From: Microcebus murinus
Lineage: Eukaryota; Chordata; Mammalia; Primates; Cheirogaleidae
Assembly (NCBI RefSeq): GCF_040939455.1
Contig: NC_134109.1
Span: 49,690,001-49,754,000, forward strand
Direction of reading: 5' to 3'
Length of the DNA: 64,000 bases
A program made the position numbers and the translations under genes. The notes under the pieces were generated by a model. That model did no database searches. It had not been told where the DNA came from and worked only from the letters and a program-made list of their open reading frames with translations. Shown one piece after another: positions 38,141 through 49,830 of this stretch. Numbering within the stretch: position 1 is the stretch's first letter; every line of letters begins with the position of its first letter.

Positions 38141-40713
38141 TGCTTTAGTATTGCAATGCTGGTAATCCATATGGTTAGCCATTATTCCATACAGTCATTT
38201 CCTCATTTATCTGCTTTGGGGTATAAAAGAGTTAATATGAGGACATTTCTCATAGAGGTGAGATTAGAGGAATTGGCAAAAAGAAAAACAAAACATGCAT
38301 AATTCTAGGCTAAAGGTTAAATACTGTGTCTGCTCTGTAAGCAGATTGCTATATGGTGTTAGAGATAGACAAATCAACCAAAACTACATTGCACAGTGAG
38401 AAGTGCCATGGCAGGTATATGTGTACACAACTATTACAAACTCACTGAGAAGCACACATGGGCCAGAGTAGGTTCCATTCTTCCAGCGGGGTGCACATGC
38501 AATGAGGATAGAGCAAAAACTCAGATCCTGAGCTAATGCTTTCCTCAAGAAATGAATTGGCTAGAGGATACTTTCTATGGTTTCCCTTGAAGCCTGGACT
38601 ATTATAGAGAAACATGTTGGTTTGACCCCATGTATGGGACACTGCACCAGGTGAAGTTCATTTTCCTGCCTTTCTACTCTACCTATGAACTACAGTTGGG
38701 GTCCTTTCTTTATAGATTTTGAAAAGAAAATGGCATCTGTCCTGCTTATCTATATACTACTAGAAATGGGCTATACGTAGTAACATATGAAATTCATTTT
38801 ATACATAAGGATGACAACACATATATCTTAACACTAAACCTATCTCTAACCCCTGTTCCACTAGCCTGCCTGAAACTTCAGCCATTTTGAAAAACCTGAA
38901 TCCCTATTGGCTCCCATTTATCTCTATGAAAAGGGCAACTTCCCAAGTAGAGAAGTGAAAATACTGGGAGTAACTTAAATGCATTTATGGATGAATTTTC
39001 TCTGAGATATCCCAGTTTGTAGGAAACTCTAAGCAGTGGACTTAACTATTGAAGTGTTGGGTAGAGAGAATGCATGAGTTGAGCTTGAAGAGACATTTAA
39101 TGATGAGGATGGGCCCTCTGGCTAGAGGTGACCAGCTTTAGAGAGGGAGAATCAAAAAAAAAAAGAAGGAAAAGAGCCTTAGGGCAAGGCTGAAGGTTTT
39201 AGGTCCATTGGGAACACTGTAGATTTTCTAGAAAAAAATTGAATGGTACAAAAACTGTTCTGTGGACCAAATTCACAGGGAATGAGTTTGAGAGAGGTGA
39301 GCTCAAAAGGATAAAGTCCAGGGGGTACTTTTTCAGTAACCTGAGCATGAGGAAATGAAACCATCCATCACTGTGTCGGCAAGAACATAAAGCATGTGCT
39401 CTTCAATAAGAGAGGTTTGGCAGGGTATTTTTCAGTAAGCCTTTCATATTTGTGAGTTGTTATCATGAATGCAAATGGCCATTTATGATGATACTAGAAA
39501 GTTTTAGAAAACAAGGTAAACATTATTATGAAGACAACACTGTAGGTCATAGACAATGCTAAGCCAGGTAGTTAAAGTGCGGGTAAAGGTTTTGTGAGTG
39601 ACACTCAAGAATGCCACTTTCTAGTTTATGCTGAGACATGTTGCTCTCATCCTCACTTCAGACCCCAAACCCTATTGATGTGTGGATCCAGGAGAAAATG
39701 TACACAATTCTCCATTCAGAAAGTGATGGGCAATTTGGGAAAAAGTGTAGAGCAGCCAAAAATATTTGTACTGCAAAAATGCATTCAACAAATGTCTGGC
39801 AAAACACAATGAAAATGTTGGCTTAGCTAAAAATTAAAGCAATTGGATATTCTTAGGAGGGTGAAGCCACTCTTCCTCATGAGTGATACTTGCGTAAGAT
39901 TTAAGTATACAATACCTGACTGTATTGCTACATAAAGTACAATTATATATTGAAGTTCGGGCTTTAAAAGCATTGCTGACTCCCCCATCTTGAAATATTG
40001 GGGTCCAGATTAACCAAATCAAAATTTATATGCACCACACTCAAATGTGGGTTCTGACTAGAGCTAGATAGAACTTGGAAGAAACTAGAAGGTGGAAATG
40101 GTATTAGCACATTCAACACAAACTTTATTTACATACTTCATATATCTTTGTGATGTACTGAATATCTGAATAAGCCATACTTAGGTTATCCTATCACTAC
40201 CTGTGAAATACTTCTTTTTAGGCAATACATATAAAAGTCCAGATTGGTTCTTTATGTACAATGAGAATGATATTCTACCTTCTTTGAGCTCACAGAAATA
40301 GTCTAGAATTAGTAAGAACCATTTTATCAAAGCATAAACTATGTTAAATTTCCAATTGAAAAATCACTTGATAAGCTATAAACTCAAAAGTCAAAGCTTC
40401 ACAAAGCTATAAATCATCACAGTTCTATGAGATATAGCATTTGTATTTCTGTTTGAAATAAACTAAAGGGTAACATTAATAGTAGTCCCAATAGCATAAA
40501 ACATTTGTATCTAGCAAGTTTTTGGACAGTATTTATGCAACATTTTCAAAACAATCTATATGTGAGTATTATTGTGACAGTTGAACTTTGGTCAAAATTG
40601 AAGGTATTGCAGAAAAACAGTCATATGTTGAGAATAACAAAGGACACTTATTCAATAATTGATAAGCTGTTTTTAAATGGCTATTTCCTAAAATAGAGGA
40701 TTTTAACATGTAG
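38141..40713. other. Gene-free sequence
   Basis: No gene or clear repeat. The stretch at 38340-38440 (AGATAGACAAATCAACCAAA, AAGTGCCATGGCAGG) could be an antisense L2 interior. An A-rich run lies at 39155-39165. Confidence 0.5.
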
Positions 40714-41316
40714 TGCTACAGCTATAGGGGTGAGGGGAAACTTCTCCTTCACTCCAGAAGATTCACTCACAGATCAACTCACAATAAGGCAGAGAGAAAC
40801 AGATTTATTTACTGTGTGCATGGGAGAGTTACAGAGCGATTACCCATTTATCCAGTGGGGTCCAGAAGTTTATATACTCTTATTTTAGAGGCAAGGGGAA
40901 GATAAGGATTATAGGTAATTCTGTTGAGTGATAGTAAATGGTCACTAGGGAGGATGGATAAATACTTGGGAGAATGAATAGACTAGGGGAACAGATTGAC
41001 TTGTAAATGATTTTCTTTGGAAGTTAACTTGAGAGACAGGTATTGTCTTTAAAATGCATTGGGTATGATCTGGTTACAGATTTGGTTACAGATCTTCTTT
41101 GCTGCAGTATATTGAGATAATAGGAAGGGGTAGGAAAGATAATTGTTCTTTTTGATGGGTACCTCTGGTTTTATGCAAATAGAGGGAAAGCTCCTTTCCA
41201 ATGCCTGTTAATCTTTAAGGGCCTTTATTTCAAAATACTCTTTATACCAAGGATTCATAATTTGGGATGAAATTTTCTGAGCTCCTTCATAGCCAATAAT
41301 CTAATTCCCCATCACA
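40714..41316 (-). mobile_element. Solo LTR of an endogenous retrovirus, antisense
   Basis: About 600 bp bounded by TG at 40714 and CA near 41314-41316, as for an LTR. Read on the minus strand it has a TATA-like box (AGTATATAAAC), then about 70 bp later a polyadenylation-type signal (CAGTAAATAAATC), followed by a short R/U5-like segment ending in TAGCTGTAGCA. The promoter-then-poly(A) layout fixes the orientation. I find no retroviral internal sequence or second LTR nearby, so it is a solo LTR. Family unknown, probably class I. No clean target duplication. Confidence 0.7.
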
Positions 41317-42239
41317 ATGACTTTTAATATCATGGTTTGTTTTCAGATATAAAAAAGGCTTATATTCTTTTGTCATTCAAGAGATATGTTTATTTTATGT
41401 TCTCTTAGTTTAAAATTAATTTGAGAATGACAGTTACAGATATATTTGCTAATTTTAGATGTGTCCACTGTGATTAAGTTTTTAAACACATGCAAAAATT
41501 TAGCAATGACCAATAATTGTTTTACTGACCATATCTCAGACTATGCTCTGTGAAGCTTCAACACATTCCTGAATTAGCACATGCATTAGTTTCCTGCACA
41601 ACTAGATGAGATACTTAAATAGCAGAGAATGCTTTGTCTGCTTTGCATAACAAAGAGATGATTTCATTTTTCTCAGTGTGCTTATAATTCAAGTCTACAG
41701 CTTTATTCCATTTTCATGGAATAACAATGTAAATGGCAGCTTCAGCCCCACAACACTTCAATTCCCTTATGTCCTGAATCCAGAATTTCTAATTTCCCTT
41801 AGTGAATAGCTTTCCAAATGTCTCCTCAGTCCTAAATTAAGTTTTATAAAGCTTTAGGAATATCTCCATTGTGATATCGGATTACTTACTTCAAAACTGG
41901 CAATAGTGATCTTGATTATTTTATAGGGTATAAATATTTTCAAAAATGATCTTAAATCATTTTAGTTCTTTTGTCTTCTCTATTTTTGTATGCATTTAGT
42001 TTTGGGAGTCAGAGAGTAGTTTTTTCAAAAAATTTAATCAGCTGGAGTGCCCTTTGCTTTCTTAGTCGGTATTTAGTGTTTCCAGAAGACAGTCCTAGCC
42101 AAAAGCCAGCAGAAGGAAGAGGGGCTTGTTTCCTAATAGAGCAACTCCGATTGTTCTAAAGGTTCTATGACTAATATTATCAAAATGCTTTTGATGGAAA
42201 ACTATTTATTGTGATTGTGACCACTTTATGATTACCCAG
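41317..42239. other. Gene-free sequence
   Basis: AT-rich, no recognisable feature. Confidence 0.6.
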
Positions 42240-42475
42240 ATTAATGTTTCCCCTGAAATGCCTTTTTCTAAAATTTCCTGTGCTTTGTTTACATCTCTTT
42301 TGAAAAGGGAGTTATATCCATCCAGATTTACTGGCGCAGTGCATGTGACCATGAGGGCAGCTCCCTGAGCATATGAGGATATGAGGAATATCATTCCTCT
42401 TCATCTGTATACCCCAGTAGTTGGCACAGTTTCTAGCACATGGTAGACACTCAAGAAATATGGAAGGAATGAATG
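42240..42475 (+). repeat. LINE L2 3' end, sense
   Basis: TCATCTGTATACCCCAGTAG, TTGGCACAGTTTCTAGCACA, TGGTAGACACTCAAGAAATA and GGAATGAATGAAAG form the L2 terminus. The part before 42390 is less certain. Confidence 0.7.
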
Positions 42476-43046
42476 AAAGTATATTAATATCAGGGTCCTA
42501 ATGTGTAACCACCTTATTATTAACCTTTACAACTATTATCTGCATTTGCCTAGGTCATCCAATAATATAAAATAAAGATTGTTTAAACTAGAATTTCCAC
42601 AATGTCACCCTTCAGAAAACCATTATTTAGAGTATGATTGATTTAAACTGCATTGCATATATTAGTGATATTAAGATTGCAAGAGCAATTTTCAAAGAAT
42701 TCACATGTAGAATTTTCTTTTCCTTCAAGTTTTATATTTGAGATAAGCATTCCTTTTTTTAGAAAGACATAGAAAATATCAGGTAGTATATAAGACCTTT
42801 GTTCATATAAGTGAAAATAGAAATATATTGGTGGACTGAGATGCTATCATTCTTTTAGCATCTGTTTTCAGCTTAATAGATTATGGAGAAATCCTTCTAC
42901 ATGTGATGAAGAAAGAATAGGAGCCAAAAAGTACATATAACATAACTTGAATATACAGATTTTTTCCCAAAGACATAAATCTAATTTAGCAATACTTATG
43001 AGACAATATAATATGAGGAATTTCAATTGCTGGACAAAATTTGAAC
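42476..43046. other. Gene-free sequence
   Basis: AT-rich, no recognisable feature. Confidence 0.6.
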
Positions 43047-43060
43047 AAAGTTATGACATG

Positions 43061-43233
43061 TCAGACAGATGGGAGGGGGAGGAGGGGATAGGTATTTACA
43101 TACCTAATGGGTACGGTGTGCACCATCTGGGGGATGGACATGCTTGAAGCTCTGACTCGGATGGGGTAAGAGCAATACACATAACCTAAACATTTGTACC
43201 CCCATAATATGCTGAAATAAAAAAATTTTTTAA
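43061..43233 (+). mobile_element. Very short 5'-truncated L1, strepsirrhine-type 3' UTR
   Basis: Only the last 170 bp or so of an L1: a GGGAGGGGGAGGAGGGG G-rich tract, ACATACCTAATGGGTACGG, GTGCACCATCTGGGGGATGG, CATTTGTACCCCCATAATAT, GCTGAAATAAAAAAA and an A/T-rich tail. Target duplications flank it: AAAGTTATGACATG (43047-43060) and AAAGCTATGACATG (43234-43247), 13 of 14 identical. Confidence 0.95.
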
Positions 43234-43247
43234 AAAGCTATGACATG

Positions 43248-44539
43248 ATATATAAGTGTGAGATTCCCTCAGTCATCAGAAATGAGCATTAATTCAGTAA
43301 TATCTGTTTAACTCTGAACATTAAATAAACTTTTATCTTATGTCATAGATTTTAATAATTTTTTGCCAAAAAGCTATGAGCTAAAAATTCCCATATAAAA
43401 TGGAATTATCTAATAAAATCTTTAAAAAACAGGCTGGCCCACTCAGAGTATTTAGATCTAATGAACATTATCTTTCAAGTGTTGGTCCTTTATGTTAATC
43501 TTCATTGAATATCCAAATTGATATAAACAATATATCTCCCAAACTTTATTCCTTGAAGTAGTAATGCTTCAGGTTATTACTAGGGGTCTTTGAAAAAAAG
43601 TGTTTACAGTCGAATATGTTGTGGAAAGCTGTATTAGGCAAATTTAAAGTAAACATTTCTTTACTACAGGCCTTTTCAGAGCCTTTACTTCACTGAAGTA
43701 TATCACGAATTGCCATTTTGAGAAAGGGAATGTACACAGATCTAGTGTTCCACTTACTAATTTTCTATTTAGACTTTCTTAGTCTATTTCACCATAAAGT
43801 TTCAAAAATGTGTTAAGTATAACTTATTTTTATAATAATATAATACTTTTACTCCAGAAATTCCCATTTGTGCAGAGAAAAAACAGCACTCCAGGAAAGG
43901 CTTTATTAAATTTCTTCATTTCCTTCTTTTGGTAGTAAAACCAGGACTTAGACTTACCTCTAGTGTTATGCTTTTCTAATTACAAAAAAAAAAAACAAAA
44001 AAAACCACATGACATTTAATGAGTTTTTTTATGTGTCTAGGTATTGAGATTAACATTTTGTATACTTTATCACATATAATTCTCATGACATTCATATGAT
44101 ATGGATATCATTCCTCTGTGTTCACTCAGGACCTTCGAGAAGTTACATATAAATGTAACTTATTAAGCAATTTTTTCAAGCAATTTTTCATTAAATTTCA
44201 AAAATTGTGTATGACATTTTTTCCCATTTCCAAAACTTGATAATTAAAACTCACATTGTGAATCAATATTCAAATTGAGTGAGTTGCCATTGCCGATGGT
44301 AATACTTGTAACCTCTGATTTTTAAATAATTATTCATTATCTCTAGGGATTCTTATACATGAATATGGATTCATATATTGATATCTATTCATATATATGG
44401 AAAATAAAAAGAGTAAAGATCCTATCTAATCACACTGTATTACCTAGGCAGGGTTAACCAATACTGCATACATATATAGACAATCCCAAATAAAAACAGA
44501 GAATGACATAGAAACTATAATAGCTGTAAATGTTTGATG
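43248..44539. other. Gene-free sequence
   Basis: Unassigned AT-rich sequence with an A-rich run at 43983-44006. About 44030-44150 weakly resembles a MIR core. Confidence 0.55.
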
Positions 44540-44730
44540 AATTCTTAATGTATATTCAATTCTAAGCCCTTCACATGAATGTGTGCACTCATTCAATCTT
44601 CAAAATAATCCTATGAGATAGAAACTATTTTACAGTTGATAAAAGTGGAACAGAATTAATTAACTTGTTCCAGGTCAGACTGCTAGAACAGTGGGACAAG
44701 GATTCGAATTTAGATAATCTTACACTTGAT
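44540..44730 (+). repeat. MIR SINE, sense
   Basis: TTCTAAGCCCTTCACATGAA, CACTCATTCAATCTTCAAAA, TAATCCTATGAGATAGAAAC, TATTTTACAGTTGATAAAAG, TAACTTGTTCCAGGTCAGAC, GGATTCGAATTTAGATAATC: MIR order throughout. Confidence 0.92.
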
Positions 44731-45219
44731 CATTTTGCATGCTGCTATCATTTGAATAAGTAAGACTTTAAACTACAATGAAGAGTATCATTCTAAGTGC
44801 TTACTTGATCTAAGATCTTATATGTTTAAACAGAAATGATTTGACTTGCCATGTTATGGGTAGGTTGGAGCAGGATTTGTAATTGTGATTCAGTAAAATA
44901 GTATGATACCCCTCTTTTTCATGGAGAAGAAATTTTCTTTTATATGGCTATTGAAAAATTCTAACCCCCACTCAAATTAATTGAATATGCACTTTCTTGG
45001 CATGAGATCATGACAGAGATCAAATGCCAGATGATCCTAGAAAGCTACCTGGCTAAGGAAACAGACATAAGCTTGATACTCTCTGTCTTGGCACTACCAT
45101 GCACTAGTTGCTCAGGAAAAAAAAAAAAAAGAAGAGGAATCAGTTTGACTCTTATGTTAGTTTATAATTGTTGATCGGTTCATCTGCATATTTTAATGGC
45201 TTTACTTCCAAATATGTTC
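44731..45219. other. Gene-free sequence
   Basis: No recognisable repeat. The A14 run at about 45118-45131 could be a retroposon tail, but the upstream sequence is not recognised. Confidence 0.55.
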
Positions 45220-45790
45220 TTGTCATTCTACATCTCTGAGTCGTCTCCTAGACTGTTACAACAATCTCCTAACTGCTTTTCACTGTACAATTGTGTCAGA
45301 TCATGCCATTGCCCTGCTTAAGACTACTTTCAATATTTTTACAATCAAATCTAAACTTTGCAGTGGAGGCAATAAGACACTACAGAATCTGCCCTGTCTG
45401 CCTGTCTGACTTCAACTCCACTCTCCCATGTCTTCATTATGTTCTAGATACACTTCCTCTCTTTTTACCACCTCAGAGACTTTAAACTTGTTATTCTCTC
45501 TATAATACTCTTTCTCATTATTATTGTTCAAGCCTCCTTTCAAGCAGTTTACAGGCCTCAGATTATCTAATGTAGTCGCCCAAACCCTTGCTTCCTCCTT
45601 GGCAAGTCATTCTATCACATTATTTTATTTTTATTTCTAGGACTCATCATAACATGAAATTACTTCTTATTGTTCCATGATTCCCACTAGGATATAAATC
45701 TTATTTCTCTCATTCACTGATTTAGGCTCAGTACCAAGAATGGTGCCTGGAACATTGAGGAACTCTATAAAATATGTTACAATAAATACA
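45220..45790 (+). repeat. LINE L2, 3' part, long fragment
   Basis: About 570 bp of L2 in sense: CAGATCATGCCATTGCCCTG, ACAATCAAATCTAAACTTTG, TACAGAATCTGCCCTGTCTG, TCTCATTATTATTGTTCAAG, TTCAAGCAGTTTACAGGCCTC, and the terminus ATGGTGCCTGGAACATTGAG. The 64-codon frame at 45291-45485 lies inside it. Confidence 0.85.
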
Positions 45791-46404
45791 CCAAATATGT
45801 AATATACCAAATATACCAGATAAATAAATATACTAAATCATGATTAATAGATGAAGCTGGCATTAAACATTTGAATGGAGAAGCAAATCTGCAAAAATTA
45901 ATTTATAAATATCGTACTTAAAGTAAATGTTGAACATTTAATAATTCGCAGTGAGAGGTAATGATGATGAATGCTTTATAACAAGAATAAGACTTTCCCA
46001 GAACAAAATGCTATAAGAGAAGAATGTCATGGAAAAGATAGAAAGTCTATGGACCATAAATAAAATAGAGGAGAAATCCAGATAATACAAAATCATTATC
46101 TGCCAAGAAAATCATTTGCCAAGAATCATTATAATTTCTTTAGTGAAAAAGAACTAGAACTAAATAGCAAAACTCTCTATATATTTGCATTATATAAACA
46201 TGTATGCATATGTATTACATATATCCTTATATTTTGTGGTTATTTGATTTAAATATTTTATATAATAACATATAGGTGATCCAATTGTCAGTTTATGATT
46301 TGAATTATGTTCCACAAAGCCTTTATTATTTTGTGTAAATTGTTTTTCCATTTAGCATTTTATAAAACTGTGGTTATTAAGGTCTAACATTTACTGTGTG
46401 TGCC

Positions 46405-46407
<3 letters not shown>
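45791..46407. other. Gene-free sequence
   Basis: AT-rich, no recognisable feature. Confidence 0.6.

Positions 46408-46478
<71 letters not shown>
46408..46478. repeat. Compound microsatellite (TA)n-(GA)n
   Basis: About 40 bp of TATA repeats with one C interruption, passing directly into about 28 bp of pure GAGA, then AAAAGAGAGGAG. Sharp transition at about 46449. Confidence 0.95.
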
Positions 46479-46480
<2 letters not shown>

Positions 46481-46784
46481 AGAGGAGTAGGGGAGAACAA
46501 TACTAGGGAAAAACTCCACTTAGGGAAGGCTGTCCCATCAGTATTCATTATTTGGGTTTGACGTGTTGATTAAACAGCAGAATGCAAAACATATGTATGA
46601 GAGTTTCAAACTCAGATGCTTGAAAATGAAATTCTTTTTAAGGTAGCATTTTCATTTTAAAACAGTGACTTATTCTGAATATTGGGAATGAAATATATAC
46701 TTGATTCTGAAAATTAGTTATTATATAGACTAATCAGGATTTCCTTATTTTGTGGTGAGATTGAATGAAAATTTATCATAAAAA
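46479..46784. other. Gene-free sequence
   Basis: No recognisable feature between the microsatellite and the Alu. Confidence 0.6.
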
Positions 46785-46795
46785 CTTTTGTACTA

Positions 46796-47121
46796 GGCCA
46801 GGCATGGTGGTTCACACCTGTAATCCTAGCACTCTGGGAGGCTAAGGCAGGAGAATTGCTTGAGGTCAGGAGTTCAAGACCAGCCTGCTCAAGAGCCAGA
46901 CTCTGTCTCTGCTAAAAAAATAGAAAAAAAAAAATTAGCTGGGCAATTAAAAACAGAAAAAATTAGGTGGGCATGGTGGCAAACGCCTGTAGTCCCAGCT
47001 ACTCGGGAGGTTGAGGCAGGAGGATCACCTGAGCCCGGGAGTTTGAAATTTCTATGACCTAGGCTGACGCCACGGCACTCTAGCCAGGGCAAGAAAGCAA
47101 GACTACCTCCAAAAAGAAAAG
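46796..47121 (+). mobile_element. Alu SINE, sense, strepsirrhine type
   Basis: Dimeric Alu: GGCCAGGCATGGTGGTTCAC at the 5' end, A-box/B-box region with GAGTTCAAGACCAGCC, an expanded A-rich linker (about 46918-46965, with AGCTGGGCAATTAAAAACAG), a right monomer with CCAGCTACTCGGGAGGTTG and CTAGGCTGACGCCACGGC, and a short A-rich tail. Target duplications CTTTTGTACTA lie at 46785-46795 and 47122-47132, identical. Frames at 46860-47176 are repeat-derived. Confidence 0.97.
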
Positions 47122-47132
47122 CTTTTGTACTA

Positions 47133-48959
47133 CTCTTATTTAAGGAGAAAATGCCTAATTGAAATCTTGAAAACAATCCACAGCAACAATTTCAATAAAA
47201 CAACTGAACTTTGGAACTGCACATTAATCTTTTCCAATATGAGGATGTCTGAATGACAGTGATATGGCATTCTTTGGATTCATTATCCTTCTTCATAAAT
47301 AATACATACAAAAAAGTGAAATAAAATGTTCTTTAATTTTTTTCTGTTTTCTAATTCTATTTCAGATTTTAACAGCACAAAGAATATCGTGATCTATTTT
47401 TAACATAAGGTATCTCTAGTGTCTTCATGAACTGATTGTCAAATTAAAATAACTATTCCAAAAAAAAGGAAAGAAGAATCTGACAAGATCAATAAATATG
47501 TTCAAGTGAAATCAAGGAATAATTTATTTTTCTTTGGAGTTTAGCACCAGTTTATTTCTTTATCAGTTTGCAGCTAATCCATAGATCTGTACTAACTGCA
47601 TGATAAATTTTAGTCTTGGCATGTTCAAACAATAGATCTCTTAATAATGAGAAGCACATCTCCTGCAGAGTCTGCACTGAATCAAATGTTTAGCAGAACT
47701 GTGTGAAGCTTCCCCTAACTCACTACTCATTGGCACTTTCTAAGAGAGAAAGAATTGTTAGGCAATTGAAACAAATTCACAAGTTGGGGAAGTATCTGGC
47801 AGCACCTTAAGTCTCAGGAAAGAAAAAATGGTTCTGCTTTTCTAACCCTGTCTCTTGGCTCTTACCACTTAGCCTGGTGACAATTAGTTGCAATTAATTC
47901 TTACTTCTGCTGAGAATGTTGCAAAAAGAGAGCAGGCCTGCAGAGAATAAGGAAATTGTGTGTTTGTATTTATATTTGAGAGAATAATAACAAAATTACA
48001 TGGAAAGCCTGGTCCAAAAACTTCTTTTTCGTTATTTCCTTGATCAAATTGGTGAGTACTGGGAATATTTAGAATAGTGTTGAAAACATAGTATGTGTAA
48101 ACCCTAGCATGTGAAAATCATAGTCATGCTTCCCTCCCTTTTACCTAACACCCCTCAGTTCTCTCTTGCTATTTCATAGATAAAAATCATATCGTTTTCC
48201 TTAAATCTTTCCCTGTGTTGTCATCAGTTTCAGGCTTTTGGGAGGGGGTGTGTTTTCTTTTTGCCTTCAAACAACATATTAAAGCCATTCATTTTTAAAA
48301 ATACCTAAAAAAGTAATGGCTTTTTATACCATTTTATTACATAGAGAAAGACAATGATGGCATGATGGCCATTCATGGGATGTTAGGTCTCTTTAGACTG
48401 AGCAGATTTATTTAAATACTGTCAATCTGGAACCAATCTAGTAATAGTAACATTTTTATTTAAATTATCACATAGAGGTAAAGATAACCTGAAATTCACC
48501 AGTCCTTGCCTACTTTGGTGTATTACCTTCCAAATATTTTTTCTATGATTAGAAAAGTAATTCACAACATGTAAAGAATTCCAAAGCTTGCTTCAGCAAG
48601 CAGTATATTATGAATGTCCTTCCTCTTCTGCATATGTAAATCTGCCTCGTATTTTAAAACCTGCATGTATCAAATACTATAGTCAATCTCCTATTGTTGA
48701 AAACTAGGTTGTTCACAGTCTGTGTGTGAAATATCTATCTACCTATGTACCTATTTATCTATCTTCATATGCTTTTTCAAAGAGTTATCTTTTCTTCCAA
48801 AATATTAATTTACTTACTTTCTAGATAATAATTTTAGGTTCTATTTTTTGAACTATGTTATCTGACTATTTAGTAAGGACTTTCATATTTAGCATGTTTC
48901 ATAGTTTAAAGTGTCACTATAATTCTGATAAAAAGACAATTACACCTAGGTTTTCTTGT
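47133..48959. other. Gene-free sequence; possible conserved segment at 47.52-47.80 kb
   Basis: 47520-47800 is complex and repeat-free, with TTTGCAGCTAATCC, ACTGCATGATAAATTTT and AACAATAG-type blocks. An imperfect (ATCT)n run lies at 48732-48763. No gene seen. Confidence 0.45.
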
Positions 48960-49830
48960 GGTGTCAAAAAGTAAGAAAGTGCTCAAAAGAAAATAAAGGC
49001 TTAAAAAAATGGGGGAATATTGAAAAGGTATAGGGAAAAATCTGAAAGAGATCCTGGTGACCAAATTTGAATTAAATTGATCAAGAAGATAAATAATGAC
49101 AGTTTTAGATTATAACCCAAGGAATAAAATAAATATCCACAATTGTATATAAATTAATAAATACATAAATAAATAAATGGAGGAAAAGTAACAGTTATTT
49201 CTTAAGTAAAAATTTCAATTAGTAAAATGTGGAAGAAATGAAAGAAGTAAAAAAAATCACCATTAGATCACCACTGTAATAATTGCCATAGGCCACATCC
49301 TCTGATGGAATTCAAATTAGAGAGCAAAAATTTAGAGGACAAAATTGAGAGAAACAGAATATCTCCCCCAAAATAATTTATGCAGTAGGCAGAATAATGT
49401 CCCACCAAAGATGTCCCTGTTCTGATCTGTCAAAATTGTGAATATTTTATTGTATATATTCTACAAAATAAATGACTAGTGTTCTTTGAAAACATCAAGG
49501 CTATGAAAGAAAAAGAACCATTACAGATTAGAGGAGACAAAGAAGACATGAAAACTCATTTCTATATACATAAATCTTGGAATGGATCCTGTAGCACAAA
49601 AAGAACATTGATGGAAAAAAAAACTGGTGAAATCTGAAAAAAGCTAACTTTTTGTTAATTTGGTATTGTATAATAGTTAATTTCTCGATTCTGATAAATG
49701 TTCTGTGGCTGTGTAAGATGTTAATATGAGGGGGAGCTGTATGGAGGGCATAAGGGAAGTCTCTATACTGTTTTACAACTATTATGGAAGTTTAACATAT
49801 GTCAAATACATACTCACATACACACACACA
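48960..49830 (+). mobile_element. Old L1M-type 3' end, interrupted
   Basis: Phrases typical of old L1 3' ends: AAATAAATAAATGGAGGAAAAG, AGGCCACATCCTCTGATGGA, then after an interruption CTTGGAATGGATCCTGTAGC, AACTGGTGAAATCTGAAAAA, TCGATTCTGATAAATGTTCT, TAAGATGTTAATATGAGGGG and AAGTCTCTATACTGTTTTAC. Non-coding. The middle (about 49382-49465) looks like a different repeat. Confidence 0.65.
49382..49465 (+). mobile_element. MLT1-like LTR 5' fragment
   Basis: TGCAGTAGGCAGAATAATGT, CCCACCAAAGATGTCCCTGT and TGTGAATATTTTATTG match the start of an MLT1-type MaLR LTR. Only about 85 bp remain, embedded in the old L1. The edges are uncertain. Confidence 0.6.

Noticed and set aside
46860..47176. Open frames of 65 and 95 codons
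   Set aside because: Entirely or mostly Alu sequence.
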